The notes beneath the pieces are model-generated. The model saw nothing but the letters and a program-made list of their open reading frames with translations. It searched no databases and was not told where the DNA came from. Below, one piece after another: positions 63,952 through 64,000 of a stretch of 64,000 nucleotides of DNA; within the stretch, counting starts at the first letter, position 1, and every line of letters begins with the position of its first letter. The stretch lies in NCBI RefSeq assembly GCF_023333595.1, contig NZ_JAIQZM010000004.1:185696-249695 (forward strand), in the 5' to 3' direction. Position numbers and translations under genes: made by a program. The stretch is from Argonema galeatum A003/A1. GTDB lineage: Bacteria > Cyanobacteriota > Cyanobacteriia > Cyanobacteriales > Aerosakkonemataceae.

Positions 63952-64000
63952 GATTTTTTTTAACGCAAAGGATAATGGGTATGTTGTTGCGGGTTTTGGC
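63952..64000. other. End of window
   Basis: 49 bases with nothing recognisable; any next gene is cut off. Confidence 0.3.

Noticed and set aside
1..64000. tRNA and rRNA genes
   Set aside because: I looked for T-loop GGTTCGAATCC-type motifs with cloverleaf context in intergenic gaps and found none; the GGGTTCAATTCCC near 47770 lies inside the PP2C gene without arms.

Overview
The window looks like chromosome of a filamentous, non-marine cyanobacterium of the Oscillatoriales type. The evidence is an orange carotenoid protein (OCP) with an OCP C-terminal-domain homologue, an NDH-1 ndhH gene, many GCGATCGC (HIP1) sites, multi-GAF/PAS signalling proteins, and abundant 7-10 bp tandem repeats (units such as AATCTAA, GACAACT, GGGGCAGA) in intergenic space and inside genes. 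No rRNA, tRNA, CRISPR array or complete transposase gene was found.

Layout. 1-5617: a cut-off FG-GAP/kelch protein, a divergent K+ channel/TrkA pair and a Na+/H+ antiporter. 5836-6332: a YefM-YoeB toxin-antitoxin pair. 6416-16848: housekeeping genes (argD, ruvC, yvcK-like, tsaE, pyrC, lepB, a degenerate dihydroorotase paralogue, a two-domain histidine phosphatase). 17116-20661: an accessory patch with a HigB/HigA-type pair, two tandem copies of a DUF5678 + retropepsin-like gene pair, a MazF/RHH pair and a secreted protein. 20910-27766: CPBP protease, copper-type P-ATPase, FHA protein, holB. 27961-30118: an AT-rich two-gene island encoding a nuclease-like/ParA fusion and a ParB-like protein with a duplicated C-terminal domain. 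30271-44412: pyrD, a multi-GAF protein, secA, a dihaem cytochrome, a MoxR ATPase, ribF, a metallo-hydrolase, a HAD phosphatase and queG. 45106-46789: OCP and its C-terminal-domain homologue. 47016-58183: signalling (a PP2C/anti-sigma-type pair, a LuxR-type regulator, and a kinase / receiver / hybrid-kinase cluster). 58503-63951: rsmH, an M48 peptidase, ndhH and a MidA/NDUFAF7-type methyltransferase.

Three things stand out. (1) The ParA-nuclease fusion with its overlapping ParB-like partner looks like a horizontally acquired and probably undescribed module, perhaps defensive. (2) Two ~386-nt minus-strand elements (44506-44892 and 50097-50481) share sequence blocks and show compensatory changes in two stems. 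Each ends at an ATGA, as expected for ORF-less HEARO/IscB omega-RNA elements, and one ends exactly at the start codon of a response regulator. (3) Short tandem repeats have entered many reading frames without breaking them, and one repeat even supplies a start codon.

All calls come from reading the sequence and recalling family motifs. No database search or folding program was run, so domain borders are approximate.
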